DNA of 29,312 nt from Eubacterium sp. (GTDB taxonomy: Bacteria > Bacillota_A > Clostridia > Lachnospirales > Lachnospiraceae): positions 1 to 29,312 of the forward strand of contig JAFVEX010000160.1 of NCBI GenBank assembly GCA_017475785.1. Reading direction: 5' to 3'. A program made the position numbers and the translations under genes. The notes under the pieces were generated by a model that saw only the letters and a list, made by a program, of their open reading frames with translations, made no database searches and was not told the origin of the DNA. The number at the start of each line of letters is the position of its first letter. Position 1 is the stretch's first letter. Positions 6,083-14,239 of the stretch are shown here, in pieces.

Positions 6083-7417
6083 ATGAAACCATATGCCGAA
6101 TTAACCAAAGATGAACTTGCAGTTCTGATTAAGCAGCTGAAGAAAGAATACAGCAATTACCAGGCGCTTGGCCTGTCGCTGGATATGAGCCGCGGCAAGC
6201 CCTGCAAGGAGCAGCTCGACCTGTCCATGGGCCTGATGGACGCGCTGGATTCGGATGCCGATCTGTACTGCGACGACGGCACTGACTGCCGGAACTACGG
6301 CACGCTGACGGGCATTCCGGAGGCAAAGGTGCTTCTGGCTGACATGATGGAAAACAATCCCGATGATATCATCATCTACGGAAATTCATCCCTGAATGTC
6401 ATGTACGACACCGTATCCCGCGCGTACACGCACGGAATCATGGGCAATACGCCGTGGTGCAAGCTGGACCGGGTCAAATTCCTCTGCCCGTCGCCGGGAT
6501 ATGACCGCCACTTCGCGATCACAGAATACTTCGGGATCGAAATGATTCCGGTCGCCATGACGCCGGACGGCCCGGACATGGATCACATTGAGCAGATGGT
6601 GCGCGAGGATGAGGCTATCAAGGGTATCTGGTGCGTCCCGAAGTACTCGAACCCGCAAGGATACTCCTACTCTGACGAGACCGTGCGCCGCTTTGCCCGC
6701 CTGGAGCCCGCCGCGAACGATTTCCGCATTTTCTGGGACAACGCCTACGGCATGCACCACCTGTACGACACAAAGCAGGATTACCTGATCGAGATTCTGG
6801 CGGAGTGCAAGCGCGCCGGAAATCCGGACCTTGTGTACAAATTTGCCTCTACGTCGAAGATCACCTTCCCCGGAAGCGGCATCGCGTCTCTCGCGACTTC
6901 GCCGAATAATATGAAGGACATCCTGACGCAGCTGCAGCGCCAGACCATCGGACACGATAAGGTCAATCAGCTCCGCCATGTGCGGTTCTTCGAAGATATT
7001 CACGGCATGGTTGAGCACATGAAGAAACATGCTGACGTCATCCGCCCGAAATTCGAGATGGTCGAACAGATTCTCGAAGAGAATCTCGGCGGCCTGGGCA
7101 TCGCGACCTGGACCAACCCGCTCGGCGGTTACTTTATCGGTTTCGACACCCTGCCGGGCTGCGCGAAAAAAGTCGTCAGCCGCGCGAAAAAAGCTGGCGT
7201 CATCATGACGAAGGCCGGCGCGACCTGGCCGTACGGCAAGGATCCGTGGGACACCAACATCCGCATCGCGCCGACATATCCTTCCAAGGAAGATCTGGAA
7301 AAAGCGGCGCGGCTGTTCACACTGTGCGTGAAGCTGGTCAGCGCCGAGAAGCTCTATAAAGATATGATCGCCGCCGAGGAAGCGGCGGCCGCAAACACTG
7401 CCGGTACTGCTGAATAA
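6083..7417 (+). CDS. Class-Ic aspartate aminotransferase (PLP enzyme)
   Basis: A 444-residue PLP-dependent aminotransferase of the Ic subgroup (Aminotran_MocR type, related to the Corynebacterium AspT enzyme) that interconverts aspartate/2-oxoglutarate and oxaloacetate/glutamate. The N-terminal MSRGKPCKEQLDLS is the subgroup signature. Others are NYGTLTGIPEAK, YGNSSLNVMYD, VPKYSNPQG (Asn binding PLP), FWDNAYGMHHL (Asp and Tyr of the PLP site), STSKITFPGSG (Schiff-base lysine) and a C-terminal NIRIAPTYP with the carboxylate-binding arginine. AAGGAAA precedes the ATG. Length is normal apart from an Ala-rich tail. It appears monocistronic, ending in a strong terminator. The family is clear; the substrate is inferred. 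Confidence 0.88.
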   Translation: MKPYAELTKDELAVLIKQLKKEYSNYQALGLSLDMSRGKPCKEQLDLSMGLMDALDSDADLYCDDGTDCRNYGTLTGIPEAKVLLADMMENNPDDIIIYGNSSLNVMYDTVSRAYTHGIMGNTPWCKLDRVKFLCPSPGYDRHFAITEYFGIEMIPVAMTPDGPDMDHIEQMVREDEAIKGIWCVPKYSNPQGYSYSDETVRRFARLEPAANDFRIFWDNAYGMHHLYDTKQDYLIEILAECKRAGNPDLVYKFASTSKITFPGSGIASLATSPNNMKDILTQLQRQTIGHDKVNQLRHVRFFEDIHGMVEHMKKHADVIRPKFEMVEQILEENLGGLGIATWTNPLGGYFIGFDTLPGCAKKVVSRAKKAGVIMTKAGATWPYGKDPWDTNIRIAPTYPSKEDLEKAARLFTLCVKLVSAEKLYKDMIAAEEAAAANTAGTAE

Positions 7418-7424
7418 GTTTAAT

Positions 7425-7456
7425 ATTGCCGCGGCTTTTCGCCGCGGCAATTTTGT
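7425..7456. terminator. Bidirectional terminator between convergent genes
   Basis: ATTGCCGCGGC, loop TTTTC and GCCGCGGCAAT form a perfect 11-bp stem flanked by T-rich and A-containing ends. It ends the aminotransferase gene on the plus strand and the Cys-motif gene on the minus strand. Confidence 0.9.
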
Positions 7457-7457
7457 T

Positions 7458-7820
7458 TCAGGCCAGAATACTCTCCAGAATCTCTGCGGCGTCCTCGACA
7501 CAGCCGCGGCACGAGCGAAGCTTCGGCCCGCCGGCTGCCCCGCGCAGCTCCAGACAGTTGACCGACTGATTTTTCTCCGTAAAAATACGTTCCAGCTCGG
7601 CAATTTTGTCTGCGGCGTCATTACCGTACAGATCCTGCAGGACAAGCTCCGCGCCGAGAACCGCTCCGCACTTCACCTTGCGCCCGCCGGAATAAGGCGC
7701 GGCGATTTTCGCCGACTCCTGCTCCGATTTGCCGGTTACGTCATGATACGCGCAGTAGACTGCCTGCGAACAGCTGAGTCCCGAGCCGTGACGCTTCGCT
7801 GCCTCTTCCTTCTTTCCCAT
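7458..7820 (-). CDS. C_GCAxxG_C_C family protein, putative redox or metal protein
   Basis: A 120-residue soluble protein of the C_GCAxxG_C_C family, whose biochemical role is not established. Conserved parts are LSCSQAVYCAYHD near the N-terminus, APYSGGRKVKCGAVLGAEL in the middle and a C-terminal pair SCRGCVEDAAEILE. The cysteines are suited to disulphide chemistry or metal binding. The ATG at 7820 follows a perfect AGGAGG at 8 nt; an ATG at 7847 does not. It stands alone, convergent with the aminotransferase. Nothing nearby points to its substrate. Confidence 0.85.
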   Translation of the reverse strand: MGKKEEAAKRHGSGLSCSQAVYCAYHDVTGKSEQESAKIAAPYSGGRKVKCGAVLGAELVLQDLYGNDAADKIAELERIFTEKNQSVNCLELRGAAGGPKLRSCRGCVEDAAEILESILA

Positions 7821-7996
7821 AGTGTACCTCCTGACTGCTGCATTCATATCATCTGTTGTCTATTGTACGATTATGTCATATCATCAGACATCGAACCTTC
7901 ATGATTTCATGATTTTGTGTTTACATATTTTACACTGTTCTGTGCCTGCTGTCAATTTGTCCGGAGAGCAAAACCGTATGACATCTCCTCTATGAT

Positions 7997-8025
7997 TTGA
8001 AAGCCAGTTTGTTTCATAGTATAAT
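7997..8025 (+). promoter_or_regulatory. Sigma-A promoter of the truncated ATPase gene
   Basis: TTGAAA (7997-8002), 17 bp and a perfect TATAAT (8020-8025) predict a start near 8032, about 70 nt before the ATG. The ribosome site AAGGAG is also intact. Confidence 0.75.
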
Positions 8026-8100
8026 ATACCCGTTAACAAAGGCCTCTGGCATCGTCAGTCCGCTCACATTGTTTTATGTCGCTCTTCAAGGAGCATCGTC

Positions 8101-8364
8101 ATGAAAAAGCTTCCGATCGGTATCCAGGGATTTGAAAAGCTGATCACGGATGATTTTTTATATATCGACAAAACCGATTTGATCTATCAGCTTGTTCACC
8201 TGAATGTTTCCTACTTTCTGAGCCGTCCGAGACGATTCGGAAAAAGTCTGCCGCTTTCTACTCTGAAGGCTTATTGGGAAGGAAAAAAGGATCTGTTTCA
8301 GGGACTGAAGATCGAGGAGCTGGAACGTGCCAATCTGGAAAGCTGGAAAATTGAGGAGGGGTGA
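8101..8364 (+). pseudogene. N-terminal remnant of an AAA-ATPase-like/DUF1703 gene
   Basis: The 87-residue product matches the start of the AAA-ATPase-like/PD-(D/E)XK family that is repeated many times in Clostridia and Bacteroidetes genomes. The marks are LPIGIQGFEKLITDDFLYIDKT, then SRPRRFGKS as the Walker-A region, then STLKAYWEGKKDLFQGL. Full-length members have roughly 500 residues with a C-terminal nuclease-like domain, all of which is missing. The last codons (IEEG and stop) lie inside a terminator hairpin, so the remnant appears joined by deletion to the terminator of the neighbouring iol operon. Promoter and ribosome site are intact, so a short peptide could still be made. Confidence 0.8.
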
Positions 8365-8381
8365 TGCCCCTCCTCAACGCT
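8351..8381. terminator. Shared terminator of iolE operon and ATPase remnant
   Basis: TTGAGGAGGGG, loop TGATG and CCCCTCCTCAA form a perfect 11-bp stem. It is followed by CGCTTTT on the plus strand and TTTTCC on the minus strand, so it can end transcription from both sides. Confidence 0.85.
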
Positions 8382-8399
8382 TTTCATTATCAGACATAA

Positions 8400-9308
8400 T
8401 TAACGGTCAAGTCCCAGTTCCAGATCCATAAACTCATACGCCATTTTCGCGTACTCAAACGGGTTTGCTTTTGCGGGATCCTGTTCCGCTTCTACAATGA
8501 TCCATCCTTCGTAACCGATTTCATCCAGTTTTCTGAAAATCGCAGGAAAATCAACACAGCCTTCCGGATCACCAGGGACAGTGAAGCATCCTTCCCGGAC
8601 TGCCTTCAGGAATGGCCATCTGCCCTGAATCGCCCTGTCGCGCACCGGCTTCCGCATATTTTTCAGATGAACATTTCCAATTCGATCCGGGTACTCATGC
8701 AAAATCTCCAGTGGATCTGTTTCCGTAAACACCCAGTGACCGGTATCATAGCAGAGATATACCAGTCCCTTTTCTGTCTGATCCAGCAGACGGCGTGTCT
8801 CTTCAAGCGTCTGCACGCAGGTGCCCATGTGGTGGTGGAAACTGGCACGGATGTGATAGGAATTAGCGAGTTCTCCAAGTTTGTTTAAGCCTTCGCACAT
8901 ACGGGAAAACTCATCATCTGTCAGTACAGCTTTTTCGTCAAAAATCGATTTTGTCTGATCTCCCTGAATGGAATAGGACTGCTCAGAAATATTGACTGCG
9001 CCTGCGCCCATTGCTGACAGGAACTCCAGTTCTTTGATAAACTGCTCACGAACTTCTTCATAAGGCCTGGTTCCCAGAAACGAAGAGAACCATTTTGAAG
9101 ATATTGTCAGGCTGCGAAGATCCAGTGCTTTTTTTAACACTTTCAGATCCGTTGGAAATTTATGACCCACTTCACATCCGCGAAATCCTGCCAGACGAAT
9201 TTCCGAGATACATTGCTCGAACGTATTCTGATCTCCCAGTTCCCACATATCGTCATTTGTCCATCCGATCGGAACGATTCCCAGACGAATTTCCCTGTTT
9301 TCAAACAT
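8400..9308 (-). CDS. iolE: IolE-like inosose dehydratase
   Basis: IolE removes water from 2-keto-myo-inositol (scyllo-inosose) to give a diketo-inositol intermediate, second step of inositol catabolism. The 302-residue TIM-barrel protein carries the IolE hallmark GIVPIGWTNDD near residue 10, then FRGCEVGHKFP, NISEQS, SFHHHMGTCV (metal His), CYDTGHW (Asp/His), NVHLKNM and VEAEQD (Glu). Length fits the family at about 300. GAGG precedes the ATG. It is the last gene of the minus-strand transport/inositol operon, 139 nt after iolG. A related keto-sugar dehydratase activity is the main alternative. Confidence 0.85.
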   Translation of the reverse strand: MFENREIRLGIVPIGWTNDDMWELGDQNTFEQCISEIRLAGFRGCEVGHKFPTDLKVLKKALDLRSLTISSKWFSSFLGTRPYEEVREQFIKELEFLSAMGAGAVNISEQSYSIQGDQTKSIFDEKAVLTDDEFSRMCEGLNKLGELANSYHIRASFHHHMGTCVQTLEETRRLLDQTEKGLVYLCYDTGHWVFTETDPLEILHEYPDRIGNVHLKNMRKPVRDRAIQGRWPFLKAVREGCFTVPGDPEGCVDFPAIFRKLDEIGYEGWIIVEAEQDPAKANPFEYAKMAYEFMDLELGLDR

Positions 9309-9419
9309 AATAACCTCTTTTCCAGCTTTTGTAAAAATCCGGACGAAGCCTCACCGCTCCATCCGGATCTTCGTAACATTCTCTGAATTGATAACCCGTT
9401 GTCGTTTCTGACTTCAATT

Positions 9420-9437
9420 CACTTCTGAACAGAAGTG
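9420..9437. repeat. Perfect hairpin between iolG and iolE
   Basis: CACTTCTG-AA-CAGAAGTG is an 18-bp perfect palindrome just past the iolG stop. No T-run follows, so it is more likely an mRNA stability or processing element than a terminator. Confidence 0.6.
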
Positions 9438-9447
9438 TCTGCTATGG

Positions 9448-10455
9448 TCAGTTATAGAAAGCCGGACGTTTTGCGCCTTTAATCGGCTCAATCGCCTTTG
9501 TCTGCTGTGATTTAACCATTGCATCACATGTAATTGCCGCAAAGTAGCCGTCCCATGCGTTCGGTCCGTTTACCTCTCCCTTCAGGCTTGAATCGATCCA
9601 GTCCTGAATCTCAGTATCGTAGGCGTCATTGAAGCAGCGCTTCCAGTCGGTCTCGATTTCGACCATCTTCTTCTCTCCCTGGCGAACCAGCGGGAAGGAT
9701 GGCTCTGCTTTTTCAAGTTCGCCGTTTTCGCAGACAATCTTGCAGCGCACTTCATATCCATAGATTGAATTAACAAAGCAATCTGTCGTGACCACAATGC
9801 CGCTCTCTGTACGAAGGATAAAGAACTGCGGATCCTGAAGGTTCCCGTGCGTATTGCGCGTCTGCCTGGGGAAAATTGCCTGCGCGGAGACATACTCCTC
9901 GTTGATCATCCAATGCAGACAGTCGATCTCGTGAATGTGCGTGTCTGTGACTGCCATTGGTGTATCGTAGCTTTCCGGAACCTCCTGCGCTCTGACGGAA
10001 TTGTGGATCATCAGCGCGTTGCCATACTTTCCGGAATCCAGCAGTTCCTTAAGCTGACGGAAGCTCTTGTCATAGCGGCGCATAAAACCAACCTGAACCA
10101 GATGTTTTCCGCCTTCCACCTCTGCCTCAACAACCTTCAGCGCATCTGCAGCTGTTGTCGCAAGCGGCTTCTCACAGAAGATGGGCTTCCCTGCCTTTAC
10201 GGCTGTCATAACTGTGTTTGCATGCGCCGGCGGGATGCTTGTACAAATGATTGCGTCTACATCAACTGCGTTAATCAGTGCTTCTTCACTGCTTTCAACC
10301 CGGGCACCGCAAATCTCAGCGGCCTTTTTCGCACCTTCTTCGAATACATCATATACTGCGACGACTTCACCTCGCTGCAGACGCTCTGTAATACGTGTAA
10401 TATGTTCTCTGCCGATCGCGCCTGTACCGATCACGCCGATTCTTAATTTGCTCAT
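9448..10455 (-). CDS. iolG: IolG-like inositol 2-dehydrogenase (Gfo/Idh/MocA)
   Basis: An NAD-dependent dehydrogenase oxidising myo-inositol (or an isomer) to the 2-keto form. N-terminal Rossmann motif GVIGTGAIGREH, then CEKPLATT (the conserved EKP lysine), and THIHEIDCLHW with the catalytic Asp/His region of the family. The ATG at 10455 (MSKLRIG) has GGAG at good distance, preferred over the ATG at 10467; this gives 335 aa, typical for IolG. It starts 29 nt after the iolH-like gene. Gfo/Idh enzymes vary in substrate, so inositol is inferred from the adjacent iolE and iolH-like genes. Confidence 0.85.
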   Translation of the reverse strand: MSKLRIGVIGTGAIGREHITRITERLQRGEVVAVYDVFEEGAKKAAEICGARVESSEEALINAVDVDAIICTSIPPAHANTVMTAVKAGKPIFCEKPLATTAADALKVVEAEVEGGKHLVQVGFMRRYDKSFRQLKELLDSGKYGNALMIHNSVRAQEVPESYDTPMAVTDTHIHEIDCLHWMINEEYVSAQAIFPRQTRNTHGNLQDPQFFILRTESGIVVTTDCFVNSIYGYEVRCKIVCENGELEKAEPSFPLVRQGEKKMVEIETDWKRCFNDAYDTEIQDWIDSSLKGEVNGPNAWDGYFAAITCDAMVKSQQTKAIEPIKGAKRPAFYN

Positions 10456-10484
10456 TGTCTTCTCCATTCTGCTTTCTAAAAATT

Positions 10485-11423
10485 TCAGCCAAGTAATTCT
10501 CTCTCAATCCGCTCACGTGCTTCCGGTGCCTGTATATCCATCTTTTCCGGGAATCCGAAATAGGACACGCATGCGATATTGTCTCCACCCGCTTTCGGGG
10601 CATCTGGCTTCAGCTGCTTATTTGCGAAATCCATCTCCCGCAGGGTCTGGAAAATCGTATCAAAATCAACTTCGCCCTCGCCCATTGCCAGATGCTGGTG
10701 AATTGTCATGTCCGCCCGGCCTCTCAGGTTCAATGTGCCGGGATTTGTAATATAGCGGCAGTTCTTCTCCTGATTGTAGGTATCCGCAAACAGCACGTGG
10801 GTCAGCTCATCACCCGCGTAGTTCAGCATGTGCTTTACATCGCCTTTCCCCTGATCATAGAAGAAACCGTGAGGGGAGGAATACACGTAGCCAAGGTTTT
10901 TCGATCGGAAGGACTTAACCATGTCGCAAGTCTCGTCATTCAGTTCGCAGAAGTCATACGGATGTGACTGAATCTCGACGCGGAGACCTTCCCGCTCGAT
11001 AATCGGAAGCAGTTCTTCCATTGACCGGTACCACATTCCGTTGCAGATCTCAGGCTGGTTTGGATCACCGGAAAGTTCTGTATTGATAACCGGCACACCC
11101 ATGTTGACCGCGATCTCGATCATGCGCTTCCAGTTCGCAACGGCCATCTTTCGCTGCTCTTCTGTCGGCCCACTCCATCTGTAGACAACGATAAAGGAAG
11201 AAATCTCCACACCTGTCTCACGCAGTGCCTGACGGTATTCCTGCTCTACCTCTTTAGAGAACAGCGGGTGCTTAAAAAATGGATTGATCTGCGCGTGCGG
11301 CGACTGCTCAATGTACTTATAACCCCAGTCCGCAATTTTGTGTACCATCCAGTTGATGCTTGTCGGGCCGCCGTCTTTTCCCATCTGTCTCGCAACTACA
11401 TCCGCGTCAAAAGCAATCTTCAT
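10485..11423 (-). CDS. iolH: IolH-like sugar phosphate isomerase/epimerase
   Basis: A 312-residue TIM-barrel protein resembling IolH of Bacillus inositol operons. Shared-looking stretches include YRWSGPTEEQR, the WKRMIEIAV helix, YRSMEELLPIIEREG, a metal site in EIQSHPYDFCE and YSSPHGFFY, LTHVLFAD and the HQHLAMGEGEVD segment. The exact IolH reaction is not settled. The ATG follows AAAGGAG. About 30 residues longer than Bacillus IolH, mostly by an insert in the last third (NKQLKPDAPKAGGDN). It lies between the sugar-binding protein and iolG in one operon. An inosose isomerase (IolI-like) role cannot be excluded. Confidence 0.75.
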   Translation of the reverse strand: MKIAFDADVVARQMGKDGGPTSINWMVHKIADWGYKYIEQSPHAQINPFFKHPLFSKEVEQEYRQALRETGVEISSFIVVYRWSGPTEEQRKMAVANWKRMIEIAVNMGVPVINTELSGDPNQPEICNGMWYRSMEELLPIIEREGLRVEIQSHPYDFCELNDETCDMVKSFRSKNLGYVYSSPHGFFYDQGKGDVKHMLNYAGDELTHVLFADTYNQEKNCRYITNPGTLNLRGRADMTIHQHLAMGEGEVDFDTIFQTLREMDFANKQLKPDAPKAGGDNIACVSYFGFPEKMDIQAPEARERIERELLG

Positions 11424-11461
11424 TTGAATACTCCTTTCATTCTCTGCTTATTATTCTCTGT

Positions 11462-12529
11462 TCAGCTCCATTTGCTCCGATCTCTCAGTGCATCCTTGAA
11501 ATTTTCCACGTTGTCCTTGTTGACAAACAGTGTACCTGAGTCGTTGATCTTTTCCGGCCTGGAACCATCCTCCCAGTACTCACAGATCCACTGTGCTGCC
11601 TGCCAGCCCATGCGATAGTAGTTCTGGCTCATGGTTCCATAGACCTTGCCTTCTCTGATCAGATCCAGAACTTCTTCGGTATCATCCATGGACATGATGG
11701 TAAGTCCATCCAGTCTGCCCATTTCTTCTGCGACCTGCGCCGCGCCGATCGCGCCTGAGGGCGCTACATTCGCAGCAACATTGACATCCGGATATGTGGT
11801 CAGAAGGTTCTGCCACAGATCAACCGACTTCTGCAGATCATCGTTGTTTTCTTCAAGGGAAAGCTCCTCGTATCCGTCAACCTTTTCAAAGACACTGCGA
11901 TATCCGTTAACGGAATCTACCACTGATGAGTTCGTGATGGTTGATCCAACATAAACAACCTTCGGATCCGTATCTCCCAGCTTTTCCATTACTGCGTCCG
12001 CTGCCATCTGACCCAGAACCTCAGCATCTGTCCCGATATAGGAGAAATACGGTGCTTCCATACCACTGCCCGCATTAACCAGAATGACCGGGATGCCTGC
12101 CGCGTCAGCTTTCTCCATAACACCGACCATTGCTTCCGGATTCAGTCCACAGGTGATAATTCCGTCTGCTTTCTCGGAGATCGCGATCTCAATCTGCTTG
12201 ATCATGGAATCAACATCGATATTTGCAGGTCCGACCCAGTCGCCGGTAAAACCATATTCTGCAGCAGCATCGTCAAACCCCTCCTTCGAAACAAGCCAGA
12301 CATCACTCGCCAGAAGTGGTGTGACATAAACAATATGAAGATCCTCCGCTTTCTTGCCGCCCCCGCCGGTCAGGCCGCTTTCGCTTCCGGAAGCAGAGGA
12401 AGTGCTGCCTGCCGAGGATGCAGAAGATGTCTTTTCATCTGCTACAGACTTAACAGCAGAACACCCTGTTAAAGCAGTTGCCGCCATCAGTGTGAGAGCC
12501 GTTATCAAAGCTGCGATACGTTTTTTCAT
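11462..12529 (-). CDS. Sugar/polyol ABC transporter substrate-binding lipoprotein
   Basis: A 355-residue periplasmic-binding-protein-type (RbsB/IbpA, Peripla_BP_4) lipoprotein. Signal peptide residues 1-22 end in the lipobox LTGC with lipidated Cys23. A Ser/Gly-rich linker (about 34-60) tethers the binding domain, which starts at LHIVYVTPLLASDVW and includes GIITCGLNPEAM, IPVILVNAG and the hinge-region MSMDDTEEVL. AGGAGG precedes the ATG. The cluster suggests myo-inositol or another cyclitol as ligand. It is separated by about 160 nt from the ATPase gene, a gap that could hold extra control, but the direction and function indicate one operon. Confidence 0.9.
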   Translation of the reverse strand: MKKRIAALITALTLMAATALTGCSAVKSVADEKTSSASSAGSTSSASGSESGLTGGGGKKAEDLHIVYVTPLLASDVWLVSKEGFDDAAAEYGFTGDWVGPANIDVDSMIKQIEIAISEKADGIITCGLNPEAMVGVMEKADAAGIPVILVNAGSGMEAPYFSYIGTDAEVLGQMAADAVMEKLGDTDPKVVYVGSTITNSSVVDSVNGYRSVFEKVDGYEELSLEENNDDLQKSVDLWQNLLTTYPDVNVAANVAPSGAIGAAQVAEEMGRLDGLTIMSMDDTEEVLDLIREGKVYGTMSQNYYRMGWQAAQWICEYWEDGSRPEKINDSGTLFVNKDNVENFKDALRDRSKWS

Positions 12530-12687
12530 GTTCCTTTATCCTCCTGTTTTGTATAGAATATTTATTTAAATCTGTGTCCTTTCTTTCAGGAAAAATATAT
12601 AATCGCCGGCCATCTTTTCGACAAATAACAATCTGGCAGATGCTCATGTCATCATCTTTTTATTTCTGGACGGCGGGATCCGGGTGA

Positions 12688-14205
12688 TTATGATTCGCTC
12701 AGCGCAACCGCCTCCATCAGAGACTGCTCACTCGCGTCCTTCTTGTCAACTTCTCCCTGAATCTTTCCGTCACGCAAGATCAGAAATCTGTCACAAAGCA
12801 TCAACAGCTCCGGCATCTCGGATGAAATAACAACGATGCACATACCCTGATGAGCCAGATCGTTGATTATTTTGTAAATTTCAGCCTTTGCGCCTACGTC
12901 GATGCCGCGGGTCGGTTCGTCCAGGAAAAGCACATCCGCGTCTGTGGCCAGCGCCCTGGAGATAATCACCTTCTGCTGATTCCCTCCCGACAGAGATGTG
13001 ATTTTCACCTCTGAACCAGGTGCCTTGATGCGCAGATAGTCAAAAAACTTCTTTACTACTTCTGTCTCCTTATTCCGCTGGATGAATGCGTTTTTGGAAA
13101 TCTTACTAAAAATGGAGAGTGTCATGTTCTCCCGGATGGTCATGTCACCGACATAACCATCTGTCTTGCGATCCTCACTGACCATAAACAGGCCGTTGGC
13201 GATCGCCGCTTTCGGATCTTTGTTGTTGACCTTTTTTCCGTGAATTTTGATTTCACCGGAGGTCATTGGCAGCGCGCCGTAAATAGCCCGAAGCAATTCG
13301 CTTCTGCCTGAACCCACCAGACCTGCCAATCCGACGATTTCGCCCTTTCGCGCCGAGAAAGAGACTCCGTTGATGATGTTCTTGCTGGCAAACGGGTGCG
13401 GCACGACGACATCCTGCACTTCGATCGCCACATCGCCCAGCGTCTTATCACTATCCGGAACATAACTGCCCATCTCTTTTCCGATCATATCCGCAATGAC
13501 CTTTTTGGGCTCGATCTCTGCTTTCCCGTATTCCGAGACGACTTTCCCATTCCTCATAACGATAATTCTGTCAGAGATCTCAAATACCTCTTCCAGCTTG
13601 TGAGAGATATAGATACAGGCAATCCCGCGGTCTGTCAGCTGATGGATTACCTTCATCAGACCGGCAGTCTCTTCCAGGGTAAGCGCCGCTGTCGGCTCAT
13701 CTAAAATCAATATCTGCGGATCTGAGACAAGCGCCCGCGCAATACAGATCAGCTGCTGCATACTGGCGTTCAGACTGCGCATTTTAATATCGACATCTAT
13801 ATCAACACTTAATTCCTGCAGCTTCTCACGGGCTGTCTGTTTCAATTTTTTCCAGTCAATCAGGCCATTGGCCTTTTTTGGCCAATGCCCGAGCATGATA
13901 TTTTCAGCGGCTGTCATATCCAGCTGGATGTTCAGCTCCTGGGGAATCATAGAAATACCGACACGCTCAGCATCCTGCGCATTCATTATTTTCACTTCTC
14001 TGCCATCTATGGAGACGCTTCCGGTGTAGGAACCATATGGATAGGTTCCGCTCAGAATTTTCATCAGCGTAGATTTTCCTGCTCCGTTTTCTCCGCAAAG
14101 GGAGAGCACCTCTCCACTGCTGAGCGTCATCGAAACGTCATCCAGAGCAATTGTTCCGGGAAATACCTTCGTCACTTCTTTTACAACCAGGCGTTGTTCT
14201 GACAT
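12688..14205 (-). CDS. Sugar ABC transporter ATPase with two ABC domains
   Basis: A 505-residue RbsA/MglA-type protein with two fused nucleotide-binding domains. Domain 1 has Walker A GENGAGKST (38-46), Walker B ILILDEPTAAL and a degenerate signature LNASMQQ. Domain 2 has the usual degenerate Walker A GLVGSGRSE, a full signature LSGGNQQK and Walker B FLDEPTRGID. This pairing of one active and one modified site is typical of the carbohydrate-uptake-2 family. The gene follows the permease by 34 nt, with GAGG before the ATG, and powers import of the sugar bound by the next gene product. Confidence 0.92.
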   Translation of the reverse strand: MSEQRLVVKEVTKVFPGTIALDDVSMTLSSGEVLSLCGENGAGKSTLMKILSGTYPYGSYTGSVSIDGREVKIMNAQDAERVGISMIPQELNIQLDMTAAENIMLGHWPKKANGLIDWKKLKQTAREKLQELSVDIDVDIKMRSLNASMQQLICIARALVSDPQILILDEPTAALTLEETAGLMKVIHQLTDRGIACIYISHKLEEVFEISDRIIVMRNGKVVSEYGKAEIEPKKVIADMIGKEMGSYVPDSDKTLGDVAIEVQDVVVPHPFASKNIINGVSFSARKGEIVGLAGLVGSGRSELLRAIYGALPMTSGEIKIHGKKVNNKDPKAAIANGLFMVSEDRKTDGYVGDMTIRENMTLSIFSKISKNAFIQRNKETEVVKKFFDYLRIKAPGSEVKITSLSGGNQQKVIISRALATDADVLFLDEPTRGIDVGAKAEIYKIINDLAHQGMCIVVISSEMPELLMLCDRFLILRDGKIQGEVDKKDASEQSLMEAVALSES

Positions 14206-14239
14206 TTTTCTTCACCTCGTTTCTTTCATACACGATTGG

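Noticed and set aside
6386..7645. 419-codon minus-strand frame opposite the aminotransferase
   Set aside because: Composition is that of a shadow frame (many Arg, Val, Asp, His without motifs), and it crosses a strong terminator and the convergent gene.
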